64,000 bases of DNA from Advenella sp. FME57 (GTDB lineage Bacteria; Pseudomonadota; Gammaproteobacteria; Burkholderiales; Burkholderiaceae_B). The stretch lies in assembly GCF_014897675.1 (NCBI RefSeq), contig NZ_JABUXU010000016.1:49464-113463 (forward strand), in the 5' to 3' direction. The stretch's first letter is position 1; every line of letters begins with the position of its first letter. The notes under the pieces were generated by a model. It was not told the origin of the DNA, did no database searches, and saw only the letters and a program-made list of their open reading frames with translations. The translations under genes were made by a program, and so were the position numbers. Shown here piece by piece: positions 1-8,369 of the stretch.

Positions 1-174
1 CCTGTTCTGCCGGGCTGGAATTTACCCGAAGCTATCGTCTGGTGTGTCACCCCCGGGCGCCGTCTGCTGTCGCCAGCCACACGCGCATTTATTGAAGTCT
101 TCAGCCAGGTGATGAAGAGAAATGCCGCTTACCGAATTGCAGATATCAAGGCGCTGCTGGCCAGCCAACCGTAA
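1..174 (+). CDS. LysR-type transcriptional regulator, C-terminal end (partial)
   Basis: The window opens inside this gene; only the last 57 codons are present, ending in TAA at 172-174. The visible peptide (a LPGWNLPEAIVWCV stretch, then RRLLSPATRAFIEVF and a short basic tail) fits the end of a LysR effector-binding domain, where the RRLLSPA.RAFIE motif is common. DNA-binding half and start lie outside the window. A strong hairpin follows about 30 bases downstream, so the gene ends its transcript here. Its target is unknown. Family call is good; nothing more can be said. Confidence 0.7.
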   Translation, partial: PVLPGWNLPEAIVWCVTPGRRLLSPATRAFIEVFSQVMKRNAAYRIADIKALLASQP

Positions 175-206
175 AAATCCTCCCTAAATAGCTTCGTCAA
201 CAAAGA

Positions 207-244
207 AAAGGCCATATCCGTTGCGGAATATGGCCTTTTTTTCA
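207..244 (+). terminator. Rho-independent terminator after the LysR gene
   Basis: AAGGCCATAT at 209-218 pairs with ATATGGCCTT near 229-238 around a GC-rich loop that can extend the stem, followed by a run of seven T. It lies just beyond the LysR stop and before the convergent DUF4148 gene, and may serve both. Confidence 0.85.
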
Positions 245-281
245 CGCTATACCAGATGCAATAGGCTGGCGCGTTCCTGGC

Positions 282-548
282 TTAGTCACCCATGTATTCG
301 TCTGCAGGATGTTCTGCCTGATAGTCAGCCAGATCGCGTCGCACATCAGCACGGCTATCGGTGCTTCGTACAAGAATCGCAGGGTAGGAAGAGTCGCTGG
401 TGTTGCTTTGCTCAACGATCAGATTTTGCTGCACGGGGCTGACCGCATTTTCAGGGAAGGGATATTGGCTTTCGGAAAAATCGGCAGCATGGGCGGCACC
501 GGCAACAAAAGCGGCACCAAAGAGAAGGGAAGCAAGTACGTTTTTCAT
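282..548 (-). CDS. DUF4148-like small secreted protein
   Basis: An 88-residue protein with a clear Sec signal peptide: MKNV start, hydrophobic core about residues 5-19, and AHA|ADF as probable cleavage site. The mature part is short and polar, and its SRADVRRDLADYQAEH segment matches the conserved C-terminal motif of DUF4148 proteins, which are abundant in Burkholderia and Bordetella and have no firm function. GGAG lies eight bases before the ATG. It converges on the terminator of the LysR gene. The family call rests on length, signal peptide and this motif. Confidence 0.65.
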   Translation of the reverse strand: MKNVLASLLFGAAFVAGAAHAADFSESQYPFPENAVSPVQQNLIVEQSNTSDSSYPAILVRSTDSRADVRRDLADYQAEHPADEYMGD

Positions 549-676
549 GATGTTAACTCCATATATGATCGGTAGAAATCTGCGGGAGTGTGCGTCGGTT
601 TTGACGCACTGCAGGATTCAGTGAGTTCATTATGGACTTCTGATATCGATAGAAAAATACTTATTACAGAATTATG

Positions 677-740
677 AATTCCATTTATGGAACAATTAGC
701 GATATTATTGCCGATTAATTTTAGCTAATTCCATATTTGG
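677..740. repeat. Spaced direct repeat AATTCCATWTWTGG upstream of the DUF4148 gene
   Basis: AATTCCATTTATGG (677-690) and AATTCCATATTTGG (727-740) are direct repeats exactly 50 bases apart. The first also forms the inverted repeat TTCCAT-TT-ATGGAA (679-692). They lie in an AT-rich stretch upstream of the leftward DUF4148 gene and could bind a regulator; no protein can be named. Confidence 0.35.
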
Positions 741-753
741 CATAAACTATCGA

Positions 754-954
754 TCAATGTAGGTCAGGTATGCAGGTTGATCGCTCATCGTGAACGTGAA
801 TGCTGCCATGCGCCACCGCATTGACCAGCCATTCGGCAGCTTTGTCGGACAGGCGAGCCACGGTTGGCTCGAGAGTGTGCTCGTAGCCACAACCATGGTT
901 TTTTTCTGCCTTGTGCTGGTTTACGGAATGTTCATGATAATCATGATATGCCAA
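754..954 (-). CDS. Possible small His-rich protein (uncertain)
   Basis: A 66-residue reading frame with a TTG start and His-rich ends (YHDYHEH near the start, HGSIHVHD near the end) and a TVARLSDKAAEWLVNAVAHG middle that could form a helix. Codon use is coding-like in the middle. There is no visible Shine-Dalgarno site, and the first His cluster coincides with a perfect DNA palindrome (932-946), so it may be accidental. Reported only because the surrounding 800 bases hold no other gene. Confidence 0.2.
   Translation of the reverse strand: MAYHDYHEHSVNQHKAEKNHGCGYEHTLEPTVARLSDKAAEWLVNAVAHGSIHVHDERSTCIPDLH
932..946. promoter_or_regulatory. 15-bp perfect palindrome
   Basis: TCATGATAATCATGA is a perfect palindrome about a central A, in the long intergenic region between the DUF4148 and lactonase genes. 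It could be an operator, but no adjacent promoter is obvious. Confidence 0.3.
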
Positions 955-1083
955 ATATCATGGGTTGATGCGAATGTGGTGCCTTTGCAGGGCTGTGAGG
1001 GCCAGGCGTAAGCAGGCTTTCAACCAGGTAATGGCCACGCCGATGCTTGCTGCAAACAAGGGATATCCCGAATTAATGAGTGC

Positions 1084-1140
1084 TTGACAGCCAAAATATT
1101 GAATTCCATACTACTCACAAACTTGTATGATGTCATACAA
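1084..1140 (+). promoter_or_regulatory. Promoter with GntR/FadR-type operator for the lactonase-TRAP operon
   Basis: A consensus -35 TTGACA (1084-1089) is followed after 17 bases by a -10-like CATACT (1107-1112). Eleven bases further lies TTGTATGATGTCATACAA (1123-1140), two perfect 8-base arms around TG, over the expected start of transcription. Sites of this shape are typical of GntR regulators of the FadR/FCD class, which often control sugar-acid operons. No GntR gene is in the window. Transcripts from here would have a leader of about 330 bases. Confidence 0.6.
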
Positions 1141-1360
1141 TGAAAATATAAATCACCGCCATGAAATCCATTGTTCTGTTTTCTTTCTGCGTGCTGCGAG
1201 TCTTCACTTTTCTTATGAAAAAAGGAAAAGTATGAGGAATCGACAGCGACTTTTTGGCGACTTTTCGCGGTTTGCAAGATGCTGGGCGGGTATCACATTC
1301 GGTACAGTGGTTTTGTATATCTTATCGGACGTCATATCCCTTTTTTCTCGGAGGTGGCTC

Positions 1361-1474
1361 ATGCTGCATCAAATGAGCTGTGCTTCTCGTACAAGCGCAC
1401 CGACGCAGCAACTGCTCGCATACGTTAATGATGAATGTGATGTCCGCCAGTCCAGGACAGGAGTACATGTATGA
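1361..1474 (+). CDS. Possible 37-codon leader peptide coupled to the lactonase
   Basis: An ATG at 1361 is preceded by CGGAGGTG seven bases upstream, one of the strongest ribosome-binding sites in this region. The frame encodes 37 residues (MLHQMSCASRTSAPTQ onwards) and its TGA (1472-1474) overlaps the lactonase ATG (1471-1473) as ATGA, a classic coupling arrangement. The peptide resembles no family I know. It may exist to bring ribosomes to the lactonase start, which has only a weak site of its own. It could also be chance. Confidence 0.4.
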   Translation: MLHQMSCASRTSAPTQQLLAYVNDECDVRQSRTGVHV

Positions 1475-2358
1475 CGCACGCCCATGTTGAACGGGTCGGC
1501 AACATGTTGTGCCAGGTTGGAGAAAGCCCGGTATGGCATCCGCAGCACCAGGCGCTTTACTGGACTGATATTCCGGCCAGGCAATTGTGGCGCTATAAGC
1601 CAGATAGCGGCGCTATTGACCAATGGTCTTTGCCGCAGATGGCCGGCTGTATCGCCATGCGGGCCGATGGCTGGCTGGCAGCCATGGAAACAGGGATTTT
1701 TTCGCTTTCTGATTTGACCGTCGCCGATCCCGCACCAGGCGTGCAACCTATGGCAACTGTGATGCACGCGCGTTCCGGCATGCGTTTTAACGATGGTCGT
1801 TGTGATCGCCAGGGTCGCTTCTGGGCCGGCACCATGCTCATGGACATGGCTGCGGGCGCGCCGGTAGGCCGGCTATACCGTTACGCGGCCGGCGAGCTAG
1901 CCATGCCGCTGGCGGAGCCGTTGATTGTGCCAAATGGCATGGGGTTCAGCCCTGATGGCCACCGCATGTATCTGTCGGACTCCCATCCATCGCGCAAGAC
2001 TGTGTGGGTGTATGACTACGATCCAGAGACCGGCCTGCCGGGCAATCGCCGCGTTTTCATTGATGCCTTGCCTGCCGGGCGCCCCGACGGCGGCGCAATA
2101 GACCAGGATGGTTGTTACTGGATTTGCGGCAACGAAGCGGGACGGGTCTATCGGTATACGCCCGACGGCCGCCTGGATCGCAGTGTGCAGGTGCCAGTCC
2201 CCCGGGTTGCCATGTGCGCCTTCGGTGGTCGCAGTTTTGACACATTGTTTGTGACAAGCATACGTCCGGCAGATGCGGCGCCCGACGCCCTGGATGGCGC
2301 AGTGTTCGCTTTGCAGCCCGGAACACGCGGTATAGAGGAGCCCAGCTATCGTGATTAA
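1471..2358 (+). CDS. SMP-30/gluconolactonase family sugar-lactone hydrolase
   Basis: A 295-residue six-bladed beta-propeller enzyme of the SMP-30/LRE family, which opens aldonolactones such as glucono- or arabinonolactone to the free sugar acid using one divalent metal. Diagnostic motifs in order: GESPVWHP with the metal-ligand Glu near residue 18, [19 protein letters not shown] near 104, [11 protein letters not shown] with a ligand Asn, YLSDS, and [15 protein letters not shown] with a ligand Asp. No signal peptide, so cytoplasmic. It is the first enzyme of an operon with the TRAP transporter genes, suggesting that a sugar acid or its lactone is imported and processed. The exact sugar cannot be read from the sequence. 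Confidence 0.85.
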   Translation: MTHAHVERVGNMLCQVGESPVWHPQHQALYWTDIPARQLWRYKPDSGAIDQWSLPQMAGCIAMRADGWLAAMETGIFSLSDLTVADPAPGVQPMATVMHARSGMRFNDGRCDRQGRFWAGTMLMDMAAGAPVGRLYRYAAGELAMPLAEPLIVPNGMGFSPDGHRMYLSDSHPSRKTVWVYDYDPETGLPGNRRVFIDALPAGRPDGGAIDQDGCYWICGNEAGRVYRYTPDGRLDRSVQVPVPRVAMCAFGGRSFDTLFVTSIRPADAAPDALDGAVFALQPGTRGIEEPSYRD

Positions 2359-2486
2359 GCGATTGTGATGAGTTTAGGAAACCGGCCCGTACAGGTCGGC
2401 GCGCAGCATTGCAGCAACCACGCTTTACCGTTTTATTAATCAGTTCATATCCGACAACAATATCAGCCCCAACCCGGAGCAAGACA

Positions 2487-3470
2487 ATGCAATTGACCCC
2501 CAGCCGTTTCGGTCAGATCGTGACCGCCGCCATGTTTGCGTTTGCAGGCATGAGCACCGCCCAGGCGCTTGAACTGCGCTCGGCCGACATCCATCCCAGT
2601 GACTATCCCACCGTGAAAGCGGTGGAATATATGGGCGATCTTATCAAGAAAAAAAGCGATGGCCGTATTACGGTCAAGGTATTTTCAGGCAGTAAGCTGG
2701 GCAGCGAAGACGACTCGATCGAACAGGTCAAGCTGGGCGCGCTGGCCATGGCTCGGGTAAGCAGTGCTGCCATGCATAACATTTGTGAAACCACACGGGT
2801 GCCGTCGCTGCCATTTCTGTTTCGTTCAGTAGAGCACCAGCACAAAGTGCTGGACAGCGATATCGGGAGCCAGATTCTCAAGTCCTGCGAAGATGCCGGT
2901 TTTGTCGGTCTGGCATGGTATGACAGTGGAGCGCGCTCCATGTATACCCGCAACAAGCCGGTTAAAACTGTTGCGGACGTCAAGGGGATGAAGATCCGGG
3001 TACAGCAGTCTGACCTGTCGGTCGCCATGGTCGAAGCGCTTGGCGCCAACGCGACACCCATGCCGATGGGCGAAGTCTATACGGCACTCAAGACCGGCCT
3101 GGTGGACGCAGCCGAAAACAATTTTCCCAGCTACGATAGCGGTCATCATTTTGAAGTGGCCAAGTACTTTTCGCTGACAGAGCACACGATGACGCCGGAG
3201 ATCCTGGTGTACTCCAAACGGCAGTGGGACAAGCTGCCGGCAGCGGATCAGCAAATCATTCGCCAGGCGGCTCAGGAGTCGGTTCCTTATATGCGCAAAC
3301 TGTGGGCAGAGCGTGAAGAAAAATCCCGCGCAGTGGTTCAAAAGGGTGGTGCGCAGATTGTAGAGCCGGACAAGGCCTCGTTTCAGGCGGTAATGAAGCC
3401 CGTCTATGATCGTTTTATTACGACACCGCAAATGAAAGATCTGGTTGCGCGCATCCAGGCTGTGAAATAG
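2487..3470 (+). CDS. dctP: TRAP transporter periplasmic solute-binding protein, DctP family
   Basis: A 327-residue extracytoplasmic receptor of a TRAP transporter; it captures a carboxylate in the periplasm and delivers it to the DctQM permease. Residues 1-28 form a signal peptide ending STAQA|LELR. The mature protein shows DctP hallmarks: [40 protein letters not shown], a [11 protein letters not shown] segment and the MKIRVQQSD strand with the substrate-gating Arg. The ATG at 2487 is chosen over an upstream in-frame start because it has GGAG eight bases before it and puts the signal peptide at the N-terminus. Next to the lactonase, a sugar-acid ligand is likely but inferred. Confidence 0.88.
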   Translation: MQLTPSRFGQIVTAAMFAFAGMSTAQALELRSADIHPSDYPTVKAVEYMGDLIKKKSDGRITVKVFSGSKLGSEDDSIEQVKLGALAMARVSSAAMHNICETTRVPSLPFLFRSVEHQHKVLDSDIGSQILKSCEDAGFVGLAWYDSGARSMYTRNKPVKTVADVKGMKIRVQQSDLSVAMVEALGANATPMPMGEVYTALKTGLVDAAENNFPSYDSGHHFEVAKYFSLTEHTMTPEILVYSKRQWDKLPAADQQIIRQAAQESVPYMRKLWAEREEKSRAVVQKGGAQIVEPDKASFQAVMKPVYDRFITTPQMKDLVARIQAVK

Positions 3471-3478
3471 GATCTGTG

Positions 3479-4051
3479 ATGACTGCGCAAATGATTGAAT
3501 CCAAAACCGTTGGCGATGTTCATGCGGGGAGGCCCGGCTGCGGCCGGACTTCTCCGCTGGATCTGTATGCGCGCGGATGCGCACTGCTGGCGCGTTTGTG
3601 CATGATGGCCAGTGTCGCCGGTCTGGTCTGCCTGATCGCTGCCGTGGCATTTCAGGTGTTCGGGCGTCATGTCCTGAACGATACGCCTACCTGGGCTGAA
3701 AGCCTGTCGCTGCTGCTGGTGCTGTTTGTGACGATGATGGGCGCCGCCGTGGGGGTGCGTGATGCCGGGCATATCGGTTTCGAATCGCTGGCTGATCTGC
3801 TGCCGCCTTTGCAAAAGCGCCGGTTGTGCATTTTCGTGCATGCGCTGGTGTTGCTGTTTGGCGCGCTGATGGCATGGTATTGCGGCGAGCTGGCAGAATC
3901 GGTGCATGCGGTGAAAATTCCCAATCTTGGTCTTTCGGAAGCCTGGAAGTATGTGCCCGCGATGCTGTCCGGTGTGTTGATCGTCTTGTTTTCGATCGAG
4001 CATATCATCGCGATATTGCGCAATCAAAAGGTGGTGCCCGCATGGCTTTGA
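3479..4051 (+). CDS. dctQ: TRAP transporter small membrane subunit, DctQ family
   Basis: A 190-residue membrane protein with four predicted transmembrane helices after a polar N-terminus of about 35 residues: near 38-58, 70-90, 117-136 and 155-175. FQVFGRHVLNDTPTWAESLS, between the first two helices, is the typical DctQ signature. It bridges DctM in the Na+-driven TRAP complex. Start is ATG 3479, or the GTG one codon earlier; DctP stops eight bases upstream. The end overlaps DctM by ten bases, so the three subunits are translationally linked. Confidence 0.85.
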   Translation: MTAQMIESKTVGDVHAGRPGCGRTSPLDLYARGCALLARLCMMASVAGLVCLIAAVAFQVFGRHVLNDTPTWAESLSLLLVLFVTMMGAAVGVRDAGHIGFESLADLLPPLQKRRLCIFVHALVLLFGALMAWYCGELAESVHAVKIPNLGLSEAWKYVPAMLSGVLIVLFSIEHIIAILRNQKVVPAWL

Positions 4052-5325
4052 CGCTTCTTTCCATGTCGTTCGTCGGCTTTCTGGTGATTGGCGTACCGGT
4101 TGCCTTTGCCATTGGCCTGGCATCCATTGCCACGATCGCTTATGAAGACCTTCCCATTGCCGTTGCGTTCCAGCAAATGACATCCGGCATGAACGCCTTT
4201 TCCTTCCTGGCCATTCCGTTCTTCATTTTTACCGGGGAATTGATGCTGTACGGCGGCATCGCCGATCGCATTGTCAACTTCGCCAAATCCATGGTCGGAC
4301 ATGTGCGCGGCGGCCTGGGAATGTCGAATGTGATTGCATGCACGTTATTTGGCGGTGTGTCGGGATCGCCCGTGGCAGATGTATCGGCCATGGGGTCGGT
4401 GATGATTCCCATGATGAAACGCGAAGGCTACCACGCCGATTATGCGGTCAACGTGACCACGCATGCTGCGCTGGTGGGAGCGCTGATGCCCACCAGTCAT
4501 AACATCATCATCTACACGCTTGCGGCCGGCGGTAAAGTATCCATTGCTGCGCTGATTGCTGCCGGTATCGTGCCGGCGGTGATCCTGACGCTGTGCAATC
4601 TGCTTGCCGCCTACCTGGTTGCGCGCAAACGCGGTTATCCGGCGGGCACGTTTCCCGGATGGCGTATCGTGTTCACATCCATGGTGGCCGCCATACCCGG
4701 CATGTTTGTGATTGTGCTGATCATCGCGGGGATATTGAGCGGGGTATTTACGGCCACGGAATCGGCGGCCATTGCGGTGCTCTACTCGTTGCTGCTCACC
4801 GGCCTTGTATATCGCTCGCTGACCATGCAGCAATTTGTGCGCGCCGCCGCCAAGGCAGTAAAGACCACCGGTGTGGTGCTGCTATTGATCGGCATTTCAG
4901 CCACGTTCGGCTACCTGATCGGCTTTTATGGCGTGGCGGAGAAAACCGGCGAACTGATGGCCTCCATTTCCACCAGCCCATGGGCGATCTTCCTGATGGT
5001 CAATGTGTCGCTGTTTGTGCTGGGCACCTTTCTGGATATGGCCGCCACCATCCTGATCTGCACGCCGATCTTTCTGCCGATCTGCATGCAGTATGGCATG
5101 GGGCCGGTGCAATTTGGGATTGTGATGCTCCTCAATTGCGCCCTGGGCCTGAACACGCCTCCGGTTGGCACCACGCAGTTTGTTGGCTGCGCGATTGGCC
5201 AGGTCTCGGTGGGCACTGTCATGCGCACCATCTGGCCGTTCTACGGGGCGCTGATTCTTGCCCTGGCGCTGGTGACCTATGTGCCCGCCTTTTCGCTATG
5301 GCTGCCGGAATTGTTGTTGAAGTAA
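4042..5325 (+). CDS. dctM: TRAP transporter large permease subunit, DctM family
   Basis: A 427-residue polytopic inner-membrane protein, the translocation subunit of the TRAP transporter. It has about 12 hydrophobic segments and family motifs: PFFIFTGELMLYGGIADRIV, GGVSGSPVADVSAMGSVMIP, a MPTSHNIIIY stretch, and near the C-terminus GLNTPPVGTTQFVGCAI. Length is normal. The start is the ATG at 4042, inside the end of dctQ. Together with dctP and dctQ this is a complete secondary transporter, closed by a hairpin terminator at 5344-5381. Confidence 0.9.
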   Translation: MALTLLSMSFVGFLVIGVPVAFAIGLASIATIAYEDLPIAVAFQQMTSGMNAFSFLAIPFFIFTGELMLYGGIADRIVNFAKSMVGHVRGGLGMSNVIACTLFGGVSGSPVADVSAMGSVMIPMMKREGYHADYAVNVTTHAALVGALMPTSHNIIIYTLAAGGKVSIAALIAAGIVPAVILTLCNLLAAYLVARKRGYPAGTFPGWRIVFTSMVAAIPGMFVIVLIIAGILSGVFTATESAAIAVLYSLLLTGLVYRSLTMQQFVRAAAKAVKTTGVVLLLIGISATFGYLIGFYGVAEKTGELMASISTSPWAIFLMVNVSLFVLGTFLDMAATILICTPIFLPICMQYGMGPVQFGIVMLLNCALGLNTPPVGTTQFVGCAIGQVSVGTVMRTIWPFYGALILALALVTYVPAFSLWLPELLLK

Positions 5326-5343
5326 TGCGTCTGGTATGAAGCG

Positions 5344-5381
5344 CGGGCCTCGTATATTCTCATAGATGCGAGGCCCGTTTC
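5344..5381. terminator. Terminator between the TRAP operon and sauU
   Basis: CGGGCCTCG (5344-5352) and CGAGGCCCG (5369-5377) form a perfect nine-pair stem with a 16-base loop, followed by TTT. It sits between the convergent dctM and sauU genes and can act for both. Confidence 0.7.
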
Positions 5382-5465
5382 CACTGTAATGCCAGTTGTC
5401 ATGGAGGTGAATAGTTGTGTCCTGCCCGGCGCCTGGTATGGCATCGGGCAGCAAAGCACACCAGA

Positions 5466-6797
5466 TCAGCGCTTATGGCTTGACGATACGCCAAGTGCAA
5501 AGGCCGGAGCTGGTCTGGCCTTGAACTGAAAGTCGACCGGCTTGGTTGCTGCGTCATTCACGGTCCGGTTCGGATCGATCATCAAGGCTGCAATGGCGCC
5601 TATCAACAGCAAACCGCCGGAGATCAGAAACGGCAGGGTATAGTTTCCCGTTGTCTGAATCAGGAACCCGAAGACCACGGGTGAAATCGCTCCTGCCAGG
5701 CCGAATCCTGAATTCATCATCCCGCCCGCCGTGCCCGCATACTTGCCGGCAATATCCATGGGCAGGCTCCACAGAACCGGATTGGTCAATTCAAGAAAGA
5801 AAAAGCAGGCGGAGATAAGGACAATCGCAATAAGCGGATCACGGATGAATATCATGGGCATAATGCACAGGAACGCCAGAAACAGGCCCAGCGAGAGTAC
5901 AGATACGCGGGCAAAGCGCAGGCGTTTGGTGCGGATATACAGCTTGTCGGAAATCACTCCGCCAAGGGTATCGCCGATCACACCGGCCAGTAGCGGCAGT
6001 GTCGTAAACAGCGCCATCGCTTTCAGATCGAATCCCCTGTCATCCTTCAGGTAAGAGGGCAGCCAGGTCAGAAACACCCACAGGGACCAGCCGTAGCAAA
6101 AATCCACAAAAGTCACCAGCCACATTTTGCTGATCATGTCTTTCCATGGGGTTTTACCCAAAGCCATGTTCTTGCGGGCCGGCTCGCCGATTTCCTCCAG
6201 TTCTGCAGGGGTAATGGTTTTGTGTTGATGGGGGGTATCGGTAAATAGCAGCAGATAGGCCAGCGTCCATAACAGGCTGATCGCGCCCAGCACAATAAAC
6301 GCCTCGCGCCAGCCGGCGTAATACACAATGGCGAGGACAACGGGCGGGGTAATGGCGCCGCCCAGTCGCGAAAAGCTATGCGTAATACCCTGGGCAAAAC
6401 CGCGAGAGGATTTGGGCATCCATGAGGTCATGGCGCGCGTGGCTGTGGGAAAGGCGCCTCCTTCGCCAACGCCCAGCAGTACGCGCATAATCACAAGCGC
6501 CATCAGGCCGCCGATAAAACCGGTCAGCAATGTCGCCAGGCCCCAGATCAGGGACAGGATAAGCAGGATCTTTTTCGGGCCGAATCGGTCAGCCAGCCAC
6601 CCGCCCAATATCTGCATGACCAGATACGGATAGGCAAAGGCGGAAAAGATGAAGCCAAGCTCTGTCGGCGACAGATTGAATTCTTCGGCGATAAAGGGTG
6701 CTGCGACGGCGATATTGACCCGGTCTACATAGGCAATGAAATACATTGCGCACAGCAGGCCCAGTATCATATGTCTGGTTTTTATGTTCCTGATCAT
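5466..6797 (-). CDS. sauU: MFS transporter, probable sulfoacetate importer SauU
   Basis: A 443-residue major facilitator superfamily protein of the anion:cation symporter group (hexuronate/glucarate transporter relatives). It has 12 predicted helices, an early AYVDRVNIAVAAPFI motif in helix 1, the loop motif GWLADRFGPKKIL, and GVGEGGAFPTATRAMTSWMP typical of this subfamily. AAGGAGA lies five bases before the ATG. It follows sauT and sauS in one leftward operon, and the gene order with the divergent IclR gene matches the sauRSTU cluster of Cupriavidus necator, where SauU is the proposed sulfoacetate importer. Substrate is inferred from context. Confidence 0.8.
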   Translation of the reverse strand: MIRNIKTRHMILGLLCAMYFIAYVDRVNIAVAAPFIAEEFNLSPTELGFIFSAFAYPYLVMQILGGWLADRFGPKKILLILSLIWGLATLLTGFIGGLMALVIMRVLLGVGEGGAFPTATRAMTSWMPKSSRGFAQGITHSFSRLGGAITPPVVLAIVYYAGWREAFIVLGAISLLWTLAYLLLFTDTPHQHKTITPAELEEIGEPARKNMALGKTPWKDMISKMWLVTFVDFCYGWSLWVFLTWLPSYLKDDRGFDLKAMALFTTLPLLAGVIGDTLGGVISDKLYIRTKRLRFARVSVLSLGLFLAFLCIMPMIFIRDPLIAIVLISACFFFLELTNPVLWSLPMDIAGKYAGTAGGMMNSGFGLAGAISPVVFGFLIQTTGNYTLPFLISGGLLLIGAIAALMIDPNRTVNDAATKPVDFQFKARPAPAFALGVSSSHKR

Positions 6798-6842
6798 GTT
6801 GTCTCCTTGATGATTGAATCATGTTTTCTGTTCCGACAATTT

Positions 6843-8369
6843 CTACAGCTCCAGCAATTTGAGGCGTTGCACCTTCCCTGAAGGTCCTCTTGGCAACTCC
6901 GTGACAAAACGGAACGCGGCAGGCGATTTGTAGCTGCCCAGCTCCCTGAGACAAAACTGATTGATGTCCTGGATAAGGTCATCGTCGTTTCGGGTCGTCA
7001 TGCGTTTTACGATATAAGCCGCGATATTCTGGCCATAATGCTTGTCGTCTATTCCAACCACAGCGGCATCCAATACGTCCGGATGAGCCAGTAAAATTTC
7101 ATCGATCTCGCGCGGTGCGATGTTCTCACCTCCCTTGATAATGAGCTCCTTGACGCGTCCGGTAATAAAATAAAAGCCATCGCTATCCCGGTATCCCAGA
7201 TCGCCGGTGCGCAGCCAGCCGTCTGCAGTAAACGCTTTTTGGGTCTGTTCGGGCGACTTGTAGTACCCGAGCATGACGTTGTCGCCCCGGACCAGGACTT
7301 CGCCTTTCTCTCCCGGTGGCAAATCCATGCCTTGCTTGTCGATGACCCTGGCCTGCACGCCGGAGGGCCGACCGATACTGCCGATCTTGCGTTGTGCCGG
7401 ATCATAGGGGTTGCTGAATATGGGCGCCGCCGTTTCTGTCATTCCCATGGTTTCGATAATGCCGATGCCAAATTTTTCTTCGAATGATTTGTGATGGAAG
7501 GGCGCCAGTGCTGCCGATGCGGAGCGGCAAAAACGGATTTGGCTGCGATCGATGGCGCAGAAGTTTTCGTCATTGATCAAATAGCTGATGATGGTGGGCA
7601 CTGCATTGATCCAGGTGCACTCAAATTTCTGGACTCGGGGCCAGAAATGCGTGGCTGAAAACTTGCAATCAATAATGACAGCGGCGCCGCACAGCAGCGG
7701 CGTCAATATATTTACCACAAGTGCATTAATGTGATACAGCGGCAGCACGCAAAGGCAGCGATCCGATTTTTCCAGTTGGTGTTCGTTGGCAATGGCGCGG
7801 GCACTGGCCAGCAGATTTGCATGGGTAAGTACGACGCCCTTGGGAACACCGGTAGTGCCCGATGTGTACATGAGCAGGGCTGGCAGGCTGGCGCTAACGG
7901 GCTCGCCTGTGCTCGACGGCAACGGCGCGAGCGTTAATGTGGGTAGCGCTGCCGCGTCTGGTGCCGTGGCCACGACCATCGCCTGCGCGCCACTGGCTTT
8001 CAATGCGGCGCGGACCACCGGTTCCAGCTCTGTTGTGGTAAAGACGATTCTGGTATCGGCGTGGCCGATAATATAGGCCAGTTGTTTTTCCTGACAGAGC
8101 AGGTTAATCGGATTGACGACAAAACCACCGTACATGGTGGCAACGATGATTTTGGCCGTGTTTACACCATTGGGCATGAACACCGAAACCGTGTCGCCAC
8201 GGCCAATGCCCAGCGCTGTCAGCTGCCTGGCGAAGCCTTTGCATTCACTTGTAATATCGCCATAGGCCATAGCCTGCCCGTTGATGGCGTCGACCAGATA
8301 CGGATCGGACTCCCATGTTGCTGCATTTCGATCAAGCAGACCGGTAATGGTTGTTGTGGTTTCAGGCAT
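6843..8369 (-). CDS. sauT: Acyl-CoA ligase, probable sulfoacetate-CoA ligase SauT
   Basis: A 508-residue AMP-forming acyl-CoA synthetase. The P-loop-like motif MYTSGTTGVPKGVVL is near residue 170, an ETMGMTETAAPI adenylate-binding segment near 307, the YRDSDGFYFITGRVKELI hinge near 400, and the catalytic Lys region ELPRGPSGKVQRL at the C-terminus. In the sau pathway SauT activates sulfoacetate with ATP and CoA to sulfoacetyl-CoA. The ATG at 8369 has GGAG ten bases upstream and overlaps the sauS stop by eight bases; a longer frame to 8396 is less likely. Function is inferred from family plus the exact gene neighbourhood. Confidence 0.8.
   Translation of the reverse strand: MPETTTTITGLLDRNAATWESDPYLVDAINGQAMAYGDITSECKGFARQLTALGIGRGDTVSVFMPNGVNTAKIIVATMYGGFVVNPINLLCQEKQLAYIIGHADTRIVFTTTELEPVVRAALKASGAQAMVVATAPDAAALPTLTLAPLPSSTGEPVSASLPALLMYTSGTTGVPKGVVLTHANLLASARAIANEHQLEKSDRCLCVLPLYHINALVVNILTPLLCGAAVIIDCKFSATHFWPRVQKFECTWINAVPTIISYLINDENFCAIDRSQIRFCRSASAALAPFHHKSFEEKFGIGIIETMGMTETAAPIFSNPYDPAQRKIGSIGRPSGVQARVIDKQGMDLPPGEKGEVLVRGDNVMLGYYKSPEQTQKAFTADGWLRTGDLGYRDSDGFYFITGRVKELIIKGGENIAPREIDEILLAHPDVLDAAVVGIDDKHYGQNIAAYIVKRMTTRNDDDLIQDINQFCLRELGSYKSPAAFRFVTELPRGPSGKVQRLKLLEL

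Noticed and set aside
4593..5339. A 248-codon frame overlapping dctM in another phase
   Set aside because: dctM has all family motifs across this interval; the alternative translation is rich in Cys, His and Arg without motifs.
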